From contig JAKBTA010000040.1 in assembly GCA_021844645.1 (NCBI GenBank), positions 1-11,582 of the forward strand: a stretch of 11,582 nucleotides of DNA, read 5' to 3'. This DNA is from Nitrospirota bacterium. GTDB taxonomy: Bacteria; Nitrospirota_A; Leptospirillia; Leptospirillales; Leptospirillaceae. Within the stretch, counting starts at the first letter, position 1, and the number at the start of each line of letters is the position of its first letter. The notes below the pieces were generated by a model. It saw only the letters and a list, made by a program, of their open reading frames with translations, searched no databases and was not told where the DNA came from. Positions 1-6,727 of the stretch are shown here, one piece after another. The position numbers were made by a program, and so were the translations under genes.

Positions 1-738
1 CGCATAGATTGTGCGGCAATTTTCGATTCCCAGACGACCTTTCAAAGCATCTGCCTGCGGTTTTTTGAGATCGGAAAGTTTCCGGTCGACCATTGTATCG
101 ATTCTGCTGACAAAAACACTCGCAACACTATGGACCCGGGAAATATCTCCACCTTTTTCAAGAAAGCGTGAGAGCCCCTTTACATAGGCCATTGCCGCAT
201 TTCGATAGGCCTCCGGAGAAAACAGAAGGGTCACATTGATAGAAATGCCGATCGAAGTGAGCTCCTCGATGGCCGGCATCCCCTCAGGTGTTCCTGGAAC
301 CTTGACCATCAGGTTCGGATGATCAACAAGCGCATGCAGCAACTTCGCCTCGGAAATCGTTGCTTTTGTCTCCCGTGACAAAAGTGGGCTGACTTCAATG
401 GACACAAATCCATCACTTCCACCCGATTCCTTATGAAGAGGCAAGAAAAAGTCGCAAGCTCTCCGTATATCTCTCACCATCAAAAATCGAACGATCTGCT
501 CGGTTGAATAGCCTTTCCGGGAAAGGAGAGCTATCTCATTATCGTAGGAGGGACTTCCATTAATGGCCTTTTCAAAAATGGTCGGATTGGATGTCATCCC
601 CCTGATCCCGACCACTTCAATCAGGTTTTTCAACTCCCCGGAGTCCATCAGCTCCCGGCTGATGCTGTCAAGCCAAAGGCTCTGACCAAGCTTTGTTAAT
701 CCATCAAGTCGTAAAGACTTTTTACCTGTTGCCGTCAT
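1..738 (-). CDS. tal: Transaldolase, C-terminal part cut off by window edge
   Basis: The first 246 codons are present and the frame is still open at base 1. Transaldolase moves a dihydroxyacetone unit between sugar phosphates (sedoheptulose-7-P plus glyceraldehyde-3-P to erythrose-4-P plus fructose-6-P) in the cytoplasmic pentose phosphate pathway. The N-terminal pattern GQSLWLDSISR followed by GIRGMTSNPTIFEKAI (about residues 44-59) is characteristic of the longer transaldolase class found in cyanobacteria, actinobacteria and Tal/Pgi fusions. The predicted Schiff-base lysine is K146 in LMVKVPGT. Later SINVTLLFS and VASVFVSRID also fit the family barrel. The ATG at 738 is preceded by AAGGAGG with a 5-nt spacer, which fixes the start. 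The gene lies 64 nt after the phosphoketolase stop and is probably co-transcribed with it. Whether it continues into a fused phosphoglucose isomerase domain cannot be seen here. Confidence 0.93.
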   Translation of the reverse strand, partial: MTATGKKSLRLDGLTKLGQSLWLDSISRELMDSGELKNLIEVVGIRGMTSNPTIFEKAINGSPSYDNEIALLSRKGYSTEQIVRFLMVRDIRRACDFFLPLHKESGGSDGFVSIEVSPLLSRETKATISEAKLLHALVDHPNLMVKVPGTPEGMPAIEELTSIGISINVTLLFSPEAYRNAAMAYVKGLSRFLEKGGDISRVHSVASVFVSRIDTMVDRKLSDLKKPQADALKGRLGIENCRTIYA

Positions 739-802
739 AGTGACCTCCTTTAAAGTTTTCAATCAATCGAAAAAATCTTTTTTTACCGGCCGTTTTCCAA
801 AG

Positions 803-3169
803 CTAGAAAGGCCATTTCCAGTCGGTGATTTCCGGCCGGTCAAGACCTTCCTCCCTCGCATAGTTCAAGTGGTCGGTAATCTGATCCTTTAGCCACTCCT
901 TGACATGGGCACCTGTGCATTGAAGGCGCGGAACCCGGTCGATAACATCGATCGCCAGATTGAACCGGTCAATCTGGTTCGCAATCGCCAATTGCAAAGG
1001 GGTGTTCAGTCCTCCCTGCTCCTTGTATCCGCGCACGTGAAGGTTCCCATGATTTTTTCTCCTGTAGGCCAATTTATGAATAAGTGACGGATAACCATGG
1101 AAATTGAAGATGATTGGCTTGTCCATCGTAAAAAGGCTGTCAAAGTCCCTGTCCGAAAGTCCGTGCGGATGCTCCGATTCGGGCAGAAGCTTGAAGAGAT
1201 CGACAACATTCACAACCCGGATCTTGAGATCCGGAAAATGCTCCCGCAAAATGGCCACTGCAGCGATCGACTCGATCGTCACCACATCTCCGGCACTCGC
1301 CATGACCACATCCGGCACACTACCCGTATCATTTGAAGCCCACTCCCAGAGACCGATACCTTTTGCACAATGGCGAACGGCGCTGTCCATATCCAGAAAC
1401 TGGAGATGAGGCTGTTTATCCGCCACAATCACATTGATGTAATCAGTACTTTTCAGGCAGTGATCCGCCACCGACAAAAGACAGTTCGCATCCGGAGGAA
1501 GGTAGACTCTTGTGACATAAGGGCTTTTGTTCGAGATGACATCAATGAACCCCGGATCTTCATGGGTAAAACCATTATGATCCTGACGCCAGACCGTTGA
1601 ACTCAACAAAATATTCAACGAAGAAATAGGCGCACGCCAGGGAACCTCCGTCTTGCATTTTTCAAGCCATTTGGCATGTTGATTGACCATCGAGTCAATA
1701 ATATGGGCAAAGGCTTCATAAGTGTTAAAAAAACCGTGCCGTCCCGTCAGGAGATATCCCTCGAGCCACCCTTCCAGGGTATGCTCGCTCAACATCTCCA
1801 TCACATGACCGTTTTTTGAAAGCTCGGAGCCGTCGGCATCTTCCGGAAGGATATCAGCCATCCAGGCTTTTTGGGAAGCTTCATAGACAGCGTTCAAACG
1901 ATTCGAAGCGGTTTCATCAGGCCCCATCAAACGAAAATTGTCAGGGTTTTCACGAAAGACATCCCGGAAAAACTCCCCCAACACTGTGGTATTTCCCAGA
2001 TACTTTGTTCCTGGCTTGGAAAATGTGGCCTGATAGTTTCGATAATCGGGAAGTCGTAGCGGTTTTCTCAAAAGTCCACCGTTGGCAAGGGGATTCGCGC
2101 TCATTCGCTTGTTTCCTTTCGGGGCAAGATCCCTGAACTTTTGAAAAAGTTGACCGTTCTGGTCGAACAACTCTTCTGGCCTATAGCTGGACAGCCATTC
2201 CGAAAGGATTTTCAAATGAGCGGGATTGCTCTCCACATCAAGGATAGGAACCTGGTGGGCCCTCCAGAAACCCTCAATCTTGTGGCCATCAAGAGTTTTT
2301 GGTGCAGTCCACCCCTTGGGTGTTCTTAAAATGATCATCGGCCAACGAGGGCGGCGACAATCCCCAGCGTCCCGGGCACGACGCTGGATCGAACGAATCT
2401 CCCGAATACACCGGTCGAGCGTTCTGGCCATCGTCCGATGCATCTCCATCGGGATATCCCCCTCCACAACATAAGGGGAATATCCATATCCGATAAAAAG
2501 ACTTTTCAGCTCTGAAGGGGAAATGCGGGAAAGGATTGTTGGGTTAGCAATCTTGTACCCGTTGAGGTGAAGGATCGGAAGTACGGCTCCGTCTTGTGCC
2601 GGGTTCAAGAACTTGTTCGAGTGCCAGGAGGTGGCCAAAGGGCCTGTTTCGGCTTCTCCGTCACCCACAACAGCTGTCACGATCAGGTCCGGATGATCGA
2701 ACGCCGCTCCAAACGCATGGGACAGGCTGTATCCGAGTTCCCCGCCCTCATTGATCGACCCGGGCAGTTCGGGAGTACAGTGGCTGCCTACTCCGCCAGG
2801 ACTTGAAAATTTTCGGAAAAACTGCCGGAGACCTTCGATATCCTGTCCACGATCCGGATAAACCTCGGAATAGGTCCCCTCAAGGTAGGCATTGGCAAGG
2901 CTCGCAGGCGCTCCATGTCCAGGTCCACTGATATACATCATATTGAGATTCTGTTCGTGTATCAGCCGGTTGAGGTGGACCCAGATAAAACTCTGTCCGG
3001 GATCGGATCCCCAGTGGCCCAGAAGGCGCCTTTTGATATGAGATGGTGCGAGAGGTTCCCTAAGAAGCGGGTTCTCCCTTAAATACAGCATCCCGAGAGA
3101 CAGATAGTTTGCCGCGCGCCAATAGCCATCAATACCTTCAAGATCCAAAGGACTCAACTCTTTTGCCAT
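803..3169 (-). CDS. xfp: Xylulose-5-phosphate/fructose-6-phosphate phosphoketolase
   Basis: A 788-residue protein, close to the family's usual length of roughly 790-825. It is a cytoplasmic thiamine-diphosphate enzyme that cleaves xylulose-5-P (and in many members fructose-6-P) with phosphate to acetyl-P plus glyceraldehyde-3-P or erythrose-4-P. Visible family motifs: GHWGSDPG with H52, SGPGHGAPA with H85, [14 protein letters not shown] with H130, the ThDP/Mg motif GDGEAETGP at 169-177 with N185, the glutamate region [13 protein letters not shown] around E466 that activates the cofactor, [12 protein letters not shown] with H531 and H536, and the terminal DWKW. The order is N-terminal PP domain, middle Pyr domain, C-terminal transketolase-like domain, with no visible break. 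The ATG at 3169 follows AAGGAGGAGTC, an excellent ribosome binding site. The gene starts 88 nt after the flavoprotein stop and is followed by tal, which supplies and drains its sugar-phosphate pool. No acetate kinase or phosphotransacetylase is in view. Confidence 0.97.
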   Translation of the reverse strand: MAKELSPLDLEGIDGYWRAANYLSLGMLYLRENPLLREPLAPSHIKRRLLGHWGSDPGQSFIWVHLNRLIHEQNLNMMYISGPGHGAPASLANAYLEGTYSEVYPDRGQDIEGLRQFFRKFSSPGGVGSHCTPELPGSINEGGELGYSLSHAFGAAFDHPDLIVTAVVGDGEAETGPLATSWHSNKFLNPAQDGAVLPILHLNGYKIANPTILSRISPSELKSLFIGYGYSPYVVEGDIPMEMHRTMARTLDRCIREIRSIQRRARDAGDCRRPRWPMIILRTPKGWTAPKTLDGHKIEGFWRAHQVPILDVESNPAHLKILSEWLSSYRPEELFDQNGQLFQKFRDLAPKGNKRMSANPLANGGLLRKPLRLPDYRNYQATFSKPGTKYLGNTTVLGEFFRDVFRENPDNFRLMGPDETASNRLNAVYEASQKAWMADILPEDADGSELSKNGHVMEMLSEHTLEGWLEGYLLTGRHGFFNTYEAFAHIIDSMVNQHAKWLEKCKTEVPWRAPISSLNILLSSTVWRQDHNGFTHEDPGFIDVISNKSPYVTRVYLPPDANCLLSVADHCLKSTDYINVIVADKQPHLQFLDMDSAVRHCAKGIGLWEWASNDTGSVPDVVMASAGDVVTIESIAAVAILREHFPDLKIRVVNVVDLFKLLPESEHPHGLSDRDFDSLFTMDKPIIFNFHGYPSLIHKLAYRRKNHGNLHVRGYKEQGGLNTPLQLAIANQIDRFNLAIDVIDRVPRLQCTGAHVKEWLKDQITDHLNYAREEGLDRPEITDWKWPF

Positions 3170-3191
3170 GACTCCTCCTTTAGGATTCCAT

Positions 3192-3257
3192 AAAACCCAT
3201 AAAAGATCACTCAGAAAAAACGATTTCCTTCACACCGGTTTTATATCTCTGGGTTTT
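3192..3257 (-). repeat. Spaced inverted repeat between flavoprotein gene and xfp
   Basis: The 88-nt gap between the flavoprotein stop and the xfp start holds an 8-bp inverted repeat, AAAACCCA at 3192-3199 and TGGGTTTT at 3250-3257, directly after the stop codon. Shorter complementary A/T tracts lie just inside it. The 50-nt loop and A/T-rich stem make an intrinsic terminator unlikely. It could be an mRNA structure over the xfp leader or a chance match. No clear promoter is visible in this gap. Confidence 0.25.
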
Positions 3258-4637
3258 CTAGAAAAGAGACCTTGCTGCCTTGGAAATTCCCTCTGATGCC
3301 ATTGGATGTTGGTCGGCAAAAGAAGCAAGGTCCATGGCTGACAGTCCGGCAGAAACGGCGAGGCCGATCTCCCCGATTAAATTTTCCGCATCGATTCCGA
3401 CGACATACCCTCCCAAAAGTTTCAGTGTTTCAGAATGGAAAAAAAGATGGATCCCACCGGCGGTTTCCCCAAAAATCTGGGCTCGAGAATCTTCCTCGAA
3501 GAAATATGTGGCTCTTTTAAAGGGGATAGAACGCTCCTTCAGGATTGATGGCGTCAATCCCACATAAGAAGCTGCCGGCAGGGTAAAAACCGTTGTTGGC
3601 ACCGATCCAAAATCCATCCTGTCAGAAGCATGCTCTCCCCCCATGATCTGATGTGCGCAGACCAGAGATTGCCTGACCGCCGCATGAAAAAGGGGTGTTC
3701 TCCCATTCACATCCCCACACGCGAAAACATGAGGCACATTCGTTCTCATCCGGTCATCGACTTCAATTCCTCTGGGGCCCATAACAACCCCTGCCTCCCT
3801 CGCACCATCCGGGATGACCGGACGCCTCCCCGCCGCCATAAAAACCATCTCGGCGGAAATATCGACCTCCGTCTGATTGTGACGATATTTCACTCTCTTT
3901 TTTCCCTCTGATTGAGATGTAACCGAAAGAACCTGTGCAGAAAGAACCGGAGTAATCAGGGAGGAAAGTTGGGGCACAAGCATTGAAACGATTTCGGAAT
4001 CAATTCCCGGAAGCAGTTGATCTCCAAGCTCAAGAACCGTAACAGATGATCCGAATGCCGCAAAGAATGTTGCCGTTTCAAGTCCAACATAGCCACCCCC
4101 GATCACAATCACCGAAGACGGACATGAATGAATGGCAGAATTCATTTTATAAAGATCATGGCTTGTCAGACACAAGTTGGCACCGGGGATCGGAGGAATA
4201 AAGACATCTGAACCGCTTGCGATCAGAATATGTTTTCCCCTAAACAGTCTTTCCCCATCATCGGTCAAAACGGAAATATCGTGCTTGGAAACCATTTTGG
4301 CTTTCCCTTTCAAAAGGGAAAGCCCCGGAGTTCTGGATAATTCCCCGTCATGCTGCTGATAACGCACTTTTTGAACGGAATCCTTGTGGTTCATCATCCG
4401 CTCAAAATCGAGAACCAGATCACCCTTGAGTCCAAAGGAAGAAAATCGCCGTTGTCGCTCCCAATGTTCAGCAACCTCTCGAACAGATTTCGAGGGCACA
4501 CATCCTTCAGCCAGACAATTCCCGCTCATCACTCCCTTGGAATCAACCATCAGGATCTTCAATCCCAAGCGTGCCAGTCTAAAAGCAGCAGGATAAGCTC
4601 CACCGCCAGCACCAATCGTGATCAGGTCATAATCCAT
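3258..4637 (-). CDS. Dihydrolipoyl dehydrogenase-like FAD/NAD disulfide oxidoreductase
   Basis: A 459-residue class I pyridine nucleotide-disulfide oxidoreductase. FAD-binding GAGGGA at 9-14. Redox-active cysteines C41 and C46 in NCLAEGCVPSK. A second Rossmann motif, GGGYVG at 180-185, is followed by E203, the acidic residue at the end of the second strand that normally selects NAD over NADP. The FAD ribityl-binding VFACGDV ends in D309. The C-terminal dimerisation domain carries H444 and E449 (HPMASE), the catalytic dyad of lipoamide dehydrogenases and relatives. By family it would reoxidise dihydrolipoyl groups or another disulfide, using NAD. Oddities: the usual Asn two residues after the first cysteine (CLNxGC) is Ala, and no E1, E2 or glycine-cleavage gene is nearby. 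Other disulfide reductases of the superfamily are therefore possible. The ATG at 4637 follows AAGGTGGGG. It lies upstream of xfp and diverges from the plus-strand membrane gene. Confidence 0.85.
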   Translation of the reverse strand: MDYDLITIGAGGGAYPAAFRLARLGLKILMVDSKGVMSGNCLAEGCVPSKSVREVAEHWERQRRFSSFGLKGDLVLDFERMMNHKDSVQKVRYQQHDGELSRTPGLSLLKGKAKMVSKHDISVLTDDGERLFRGKHILIASGSDVFIPPIPGANLCLTSHDLYKMNSAIHSCPSSVIVIGGGYVGLETATFFAAFGSSVTVLELGDQLLPGIDSEIVSMLVPQLSSLITPVLSAQVLSVTSQSEGKKRVKYRHNQTEVDISAEMVFMAAGRRPVIPDGAREAGVVMGPRGIEVDDRMRTNVPHVFACGDVNGRTPLFHAAVRQSLVCAHQIMGGEHASDRMDFGSVPTTVFTLPAASYVGLTPSILKERSIPFKRATYFFEEDSRAQIFGETAGGIHLFFHSETLKLLGGYVVGIDAENLIGEIGLAVSAGLSAMDLASFADQHPMASEGISKAARSLF

Positions 4638-4733
4638 CTTATCCCCACCTTTTCCTCAACCCAAAAAATTCCGAATGAGCGATTCCCGAAAGCCCCCCCT
4701 TGATCATAGAGGAAAGATCACGAACTGAACACC

Positions 4734-4762
4734 AGTATAAGACTTGAGCATCAGAATCGGAA
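4734..4762 (-). promoter_or_regulatory. Putative promoter of the flavoprotein-xfp-tal group
   Basis: On the minus strand a good -10 hexamer, TATACT at 4739-4734 (5 of 6 to consensus), has a weak -35, TTCCGA at 4762-4757, at 17-nt spacing. Transcription would start near 4727, leaving about a 90-nt leader before the ATG at 4637. The leader contains a run of seven G's (about 4694-4700). The -35 is poor, so this is a candidate only. Confidence 0.3.
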
Positions 4763-4857
4763 AATAATGATTTTTATGGTTCCCATTTCTGCCAGTCATG
4801 GATTAACCACCAATCGATGGAGGAAATGACTGTGCTTTGGGACAATGTCCTTGCCCT

Positions 4858-4886
4858 TAGACCCGACTAGCGTTAGAATGGATAAA
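4858..4886 (+). promoter_or_regulatory. Putative promoter of the membrane-protein gene
   Basis: TAGACC (4858-4863) and GATAAA (4881-4886) match the -35 and -10 consensus at 4 of 6 positions each with 17-nt spacing. The start point would be near 4893, just before the AGGAG that serves the leader ORF at 4912. This would place the in-frame ATGs at 4845 and 4878 outside the transcript and favour the start at 4944. A perfect 5-bp inverted repeat, GGACA-A-TGTCC at 4840-4850, lies just upstream of the -35 and could be a regulator site, though it is short. Together with the divergent promoter near 4734-4762, these are the only signals I see in the roughly 300-nt gap 4638-4943. Confidence 0.3.
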
Positions 4887-4911
4887 TTATGTTTGATCAG
4901 GAGAAAAGACA

Positions 4912-4947
4912 GTGACCATTTTTTTCGGAGCCGCAGAGCCCAGATGA
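4912..4947 (+). other. Possible 11-codon leader ORF coupled to the membrane-protein gene
   Basis: A GTG at 4912 is preceded by AGGAG at 8-nt spacing, the best ribosome binding site in this intergenic region. It opens an 11-codon frame (read with fMet: MTIFFGAAEPR). Its TGA at 4945-4947 overlaps the ATG at 4944 as ATGA. The main gene's own ATG has only a distant GGAG 14 nt upstream, so translation may reach it by coupling from this mini-ORF. The peptide has no recognisable function, and chance is a real alternative. Confidence 0.25.
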
Positions 4948-5591
4948 CTTCCTCACCGGCCACACCCCCCAAAAGAGATTCCAAAGAACATGGTGAGCAG
5001 AGTCGCCATGCTTCAAAAAATATTGATTCTTCTGCCGCGCCAAACCCGAAGGATGGGCAAAGCCCATATCAGGAGTTGCCGGATGAGGCTTTCTTCCAGC
5101 CTTCAAAGCCAAGGGAGGAGCCTGGCTTTTCACCTACAGCGGTTGCCGTCTATATTGTTGTCGGTCTTTTATTGGTTGCCGGAATCGGCGGATCGATCGT
5201 GGGACTCTCCGGAAAGCCCCTTTTTGGAAAACACAAGATTGTTTCGGAAAGAAGCATCAGTACCAGAACAACATTTCAAAGCATACAGGGTGTTGACTGG
5301 AACATGAACATCCAGATGATGCTTTCCCCTTCGGTGGCCTACTTCAAGATCCATCTGACAGGAAAATCACCAATCAAGTATCAGATTCTCGGAGCCCATT
5401 ACAAAATTGGAAACGGATCAATCATTCCGCTGAAACTTCCTCCGACATACCTTCTGTTTGAGCCGATTGCTCCTGGTGAAACATCGGAAAGAACGTTGTG
5501 GCTGGGCGGCTCTCCTGTTGATTCGATTACCCTGGACATCAGAGTAGACGATGGCCATGAAGTGAAAAGCGCCAACCTGACCTTCGACTGA
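4944..5591 (+). CDS. Hypothetical single-pass membrane protein with extracytoplasmic domain
   Basis: I do not recognise this gene. From the ATG at 4944 it encodes 215 residues. Residues 1-60 are hydrophilic, rich in Ser, Pro, Lys and Glu, and look disordered. Residues about 64-87 (VAVYIVVGLLLVAGIGGSIV core) form one strong membrane helix. The remaining roughly 125 residues alternate polar and hydrophobic positions in short stretches with many Ile, Leu, Ser and Thr, and end in TLDIRVDDGHEV and a terminal strand, suggesting a small beta-rich domain. A long cytoplasmic tail with the C-terminal domain outside is expected (type II signal anchor). It has no cysteine, lipobox or catalytic motif that I can identify. 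In-frame ATGs at 4845 and 4878 would extend it by up to 33 residues but lack ribosome binding sites. It is the only plus-strand gene and ends 4 nt from the oppositely oriented DUF167 gene. Confidence 0.65.
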   Translation: MTSSPATPPKRDSKEHGEQSRHASKNIDSSAAPNPKDGQSPYQELPDEAFFQPSKPREEPGFSPTAVAVYIVVGLLLVAGIGGSIVGLSGKPLFGKHKIVSERSISTRTTFQSIQGVDWNMNIQMMLSPSVAYFKIHLTGKSPIKYQILGAHYKIGNGSIIPLKLPPTYLLFEPIAPGETSERTLWLGGSPVDSITLDIRVDDGHEVKSANLTFD

Positions 5592-5595
5592 CCCA

Positions 5596-5886
5596 TTATA
5601 CTGAGACAGCCCCCCTGACTCGCTCCATCAAATTCTCCTGTGAAATGGGGAACCCCACCTCCTTGTAACGGGCTGACAACCCTCGTTCAATCACAAGAGA
5701 CGATGGCGGAACAGAGAGTATCTTCCCCAGAAACTTCAAGAGATGTTGATTCGCTTGACCCTCAATGGCTCTTGAGGAAAGATCGATATGAAACTCTTCA
5801 TTGACAAGATAGAAGCGGTCAGTTTTTTTGCCTGGATGGACCCTGACAAACAACCTTGAACTGTTTTGATCTTTCCGAGAGCTCAA
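5596..5886 (-). CDS. DUF167 (YggU/UPF0235) family protein
   Basis: A 96-residue protein matching the small DUF167 family: RLFVRVHPGKKTDRF (about 11-25) is the first strand and turn, EGQANQHLLKFLGKIL (about 42-57) is the conserved G-x-AN helix, and SSLVIERGLSARYKEVGF (about 62-79) is the final strand with its conserved G-x-x-x-R-x-K pattern. The family folds as a small alpha/beta protein with no established biochemical role. It starts at a TTG (5886) overlapping the divIVA stop as TTGA, with GGAG about 8 nt upstream, so it is probably translationally coupled and last in the division cluster. The stop faces the membrane-protein stop 4 nt away, leaving no room for a terminator between them. Confidence 0.9.
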   Translation of the reverse strand: MSSRKDQNSSRLFVRVHPGKKTDRFYLVNEEFHIDLSSRAIEGQANQHLLKFLGKILSVPPSSLVIERGLSARYKEVGFPISQENLMERVRGAVSV

Positions 5887-6395
5887 GAATCAGTCTCCGG
5901 CTCCCCCGTCCCCAAACTTCGGTCAGGATCCAGAAACAACCACTTTTCCTCAAGCTGGGAAAGTCCAGTCAAAAGCTTCTGGACATCTTGGCGGACACTT
6001 GAAAGCCCGAGTAACCACTCATCTCTTGTTCCCTCCATCTCCAGAACGGACCTCGCATGGACTGTTCTCGCCTCGTCAAGAATACGGGAAGCTTCCTTGC
6101 GAGCTTCCTCGATCATCGACTCGGACTCTCGACGGGCCGACTCCCTGAGTGACTCGGCTATTTGCTCGGCCTTTAAAAGAGTCGATCCCAACAATGCTTC
6201 TTTTCCCGAAAGATCCCCTGAGCGGGCGGAAAATTCTGCAATTCTTTCTTCAAAACCACGCCGTTCATCCAGAAGCTCCGTCATTTCCGCTATAACTTGG
6301 GCCAGAACAGCATCGACCTCCTTAGGCTCGTAACCACGAAAAGCCTTTGCAAACTCCATGTGCCTCAGTTCGTTGATACGATTATGGTCTATCAT
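5883..6395 (-). CDS. divIVA: DivIVA-like coiled-coil protein
   Basis: A 170-residue protein. The N-terminus carries the DivIVA lipid-binding-domain pattern: INELRHMEFAKAFRGYEP, then KEVDAVLAQV (about 7-34), corresponding to the family's F-x-x-x-x-RGY-x-x-x-EVD signature. Residues about 35-155 are almost uninterrupted Glu, Arg, Ala and Leu heptad-like sequence expected to form a coiled coil. The last 15 residues are acidic and probably disordered. DivIVA proteins bind curved membrane and recruit division or cell-wall partners. In Gram-negative lineages the role of such homologues is less established. The ATG at 6395 has GAGGAGG 7 nt upstream. A TTG one codon earlier is less well spaced. It sits 57 nt after yggT and overlaps the DUF167 start by 4 nt. 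Confidence 0.87.
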   Translation of the reverse strand: MIDHNRINELRHMEFAKAFRGYEPKEVDAVLAQVIAEMTELLDERRGFEERIAEFSARSGDLSGKEALLGSTLLKAEQIAESLRESARRESESMIEEARKEASRILDEARTVHARSVLEMEGTRDEWLLGLSSVRQDVQKLLTGLSQLEEKWLFLDPDRSLGTGEPETDS

Positions 6396-6452
6396 CAAAG
6401 AACCTCCTCAGAAATGGAAACCAGACTTCATCCGTTAAGATCAGGCTCAATA

Positions 6453-6686
6453 TCAGTAGATAAAGTGCTGAAGAACCTGAATCAAAAAAATAACGATCAA
6501 CGGCGAGATATCCATTCCTCCTAGTTTTTCTGGAGGAACAAGTTTCCGGATCGGAGCCAGAACAGGCTCGGTCAACATCTCGAGGAACCTTACAACAGGG
6601 TGGGACCGATCGGGAAGAACCCATGAAATCAGGGCGCGTATGATCACGATCCAGGAATATAAATAGAGAAGCCGGTAAAGCAGCAT
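6453..6686 (-). CDS. yggT: YggT family integral membrane protein
   Basis: A 77-residue protein with two hydrophobic helices, about residues 3-24 (LLYRLLYLYSWIVIIRALIS) and 57-75 (LIVIFLIQVLQHF). The loop has the YggT hallmarks SWVLPDRSHPVVRFL, then TEPVLAPIRKLVPP and GGMDISPLIV. Single-domain YggT proteins of this size are usual in bacteria and chloroplasts. Their Bacillus relative YlmG lies in the division cluster, but the molecular role is unsettled. The start ATG at 6686 has GGAGAGG 7 nt upstream. A TTG two codons earlier sits too close to that site. The gene follows proC by 41 nt and precedes divIVA by 57 nt. Confidence 0.93.
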   Translation of the reverse strand: MLLYRLLYLYSWIVIIRALISWVLPDRSHPVVRFLEMLTEPVLAPIRKLVPPEKLGGMDISPLIVIFLIQVLQHFIY

Positions 6687-6727
6687 TGACAATCCTCTCC
6701 TTGATGAACTGCATATTGGTGCATAAA

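Noticed and set aside
768..787. A6-TC-T7 tract between xfp and tal as a terminator
   Set aside because: The only pairing is A with T, with no GC stem, and tal follows with a strong ribosome binding site. A read-through operon is more likely.
4639..4707. 22-codon minus-strand ORF ending 1 nt before the flavoprotein ATG
   Set aside because: It starts at an ATG with no Shine-Dalgarno and runs through a poly-G tract. The flavoprotein gene has its own good ribosome binding site, so coupling is not needed.
4845..4943. N-terminal extension of the membrane protein from ATG 4845 or 4878
   Set aside because: No suitably spaced ribosome binding site for either ATG, and both lie upstream of the likely transcription start. 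The extension is basic and unlike a signal sequence.
5866..6333. 155-codon plus-strand open frame rich in Ser and Arg
   Set aside because: It is antisense to the DivIVA-like gene. The Ser/Arg composition is the mirror of Glu/Arg/Ala coiled-coil codons.
6710..6725. TGCATA direct repeat with 4-nt spacer before yggT
   Set aside because: Too short to distinguish from chance and not placed relative to any promoter I can see.
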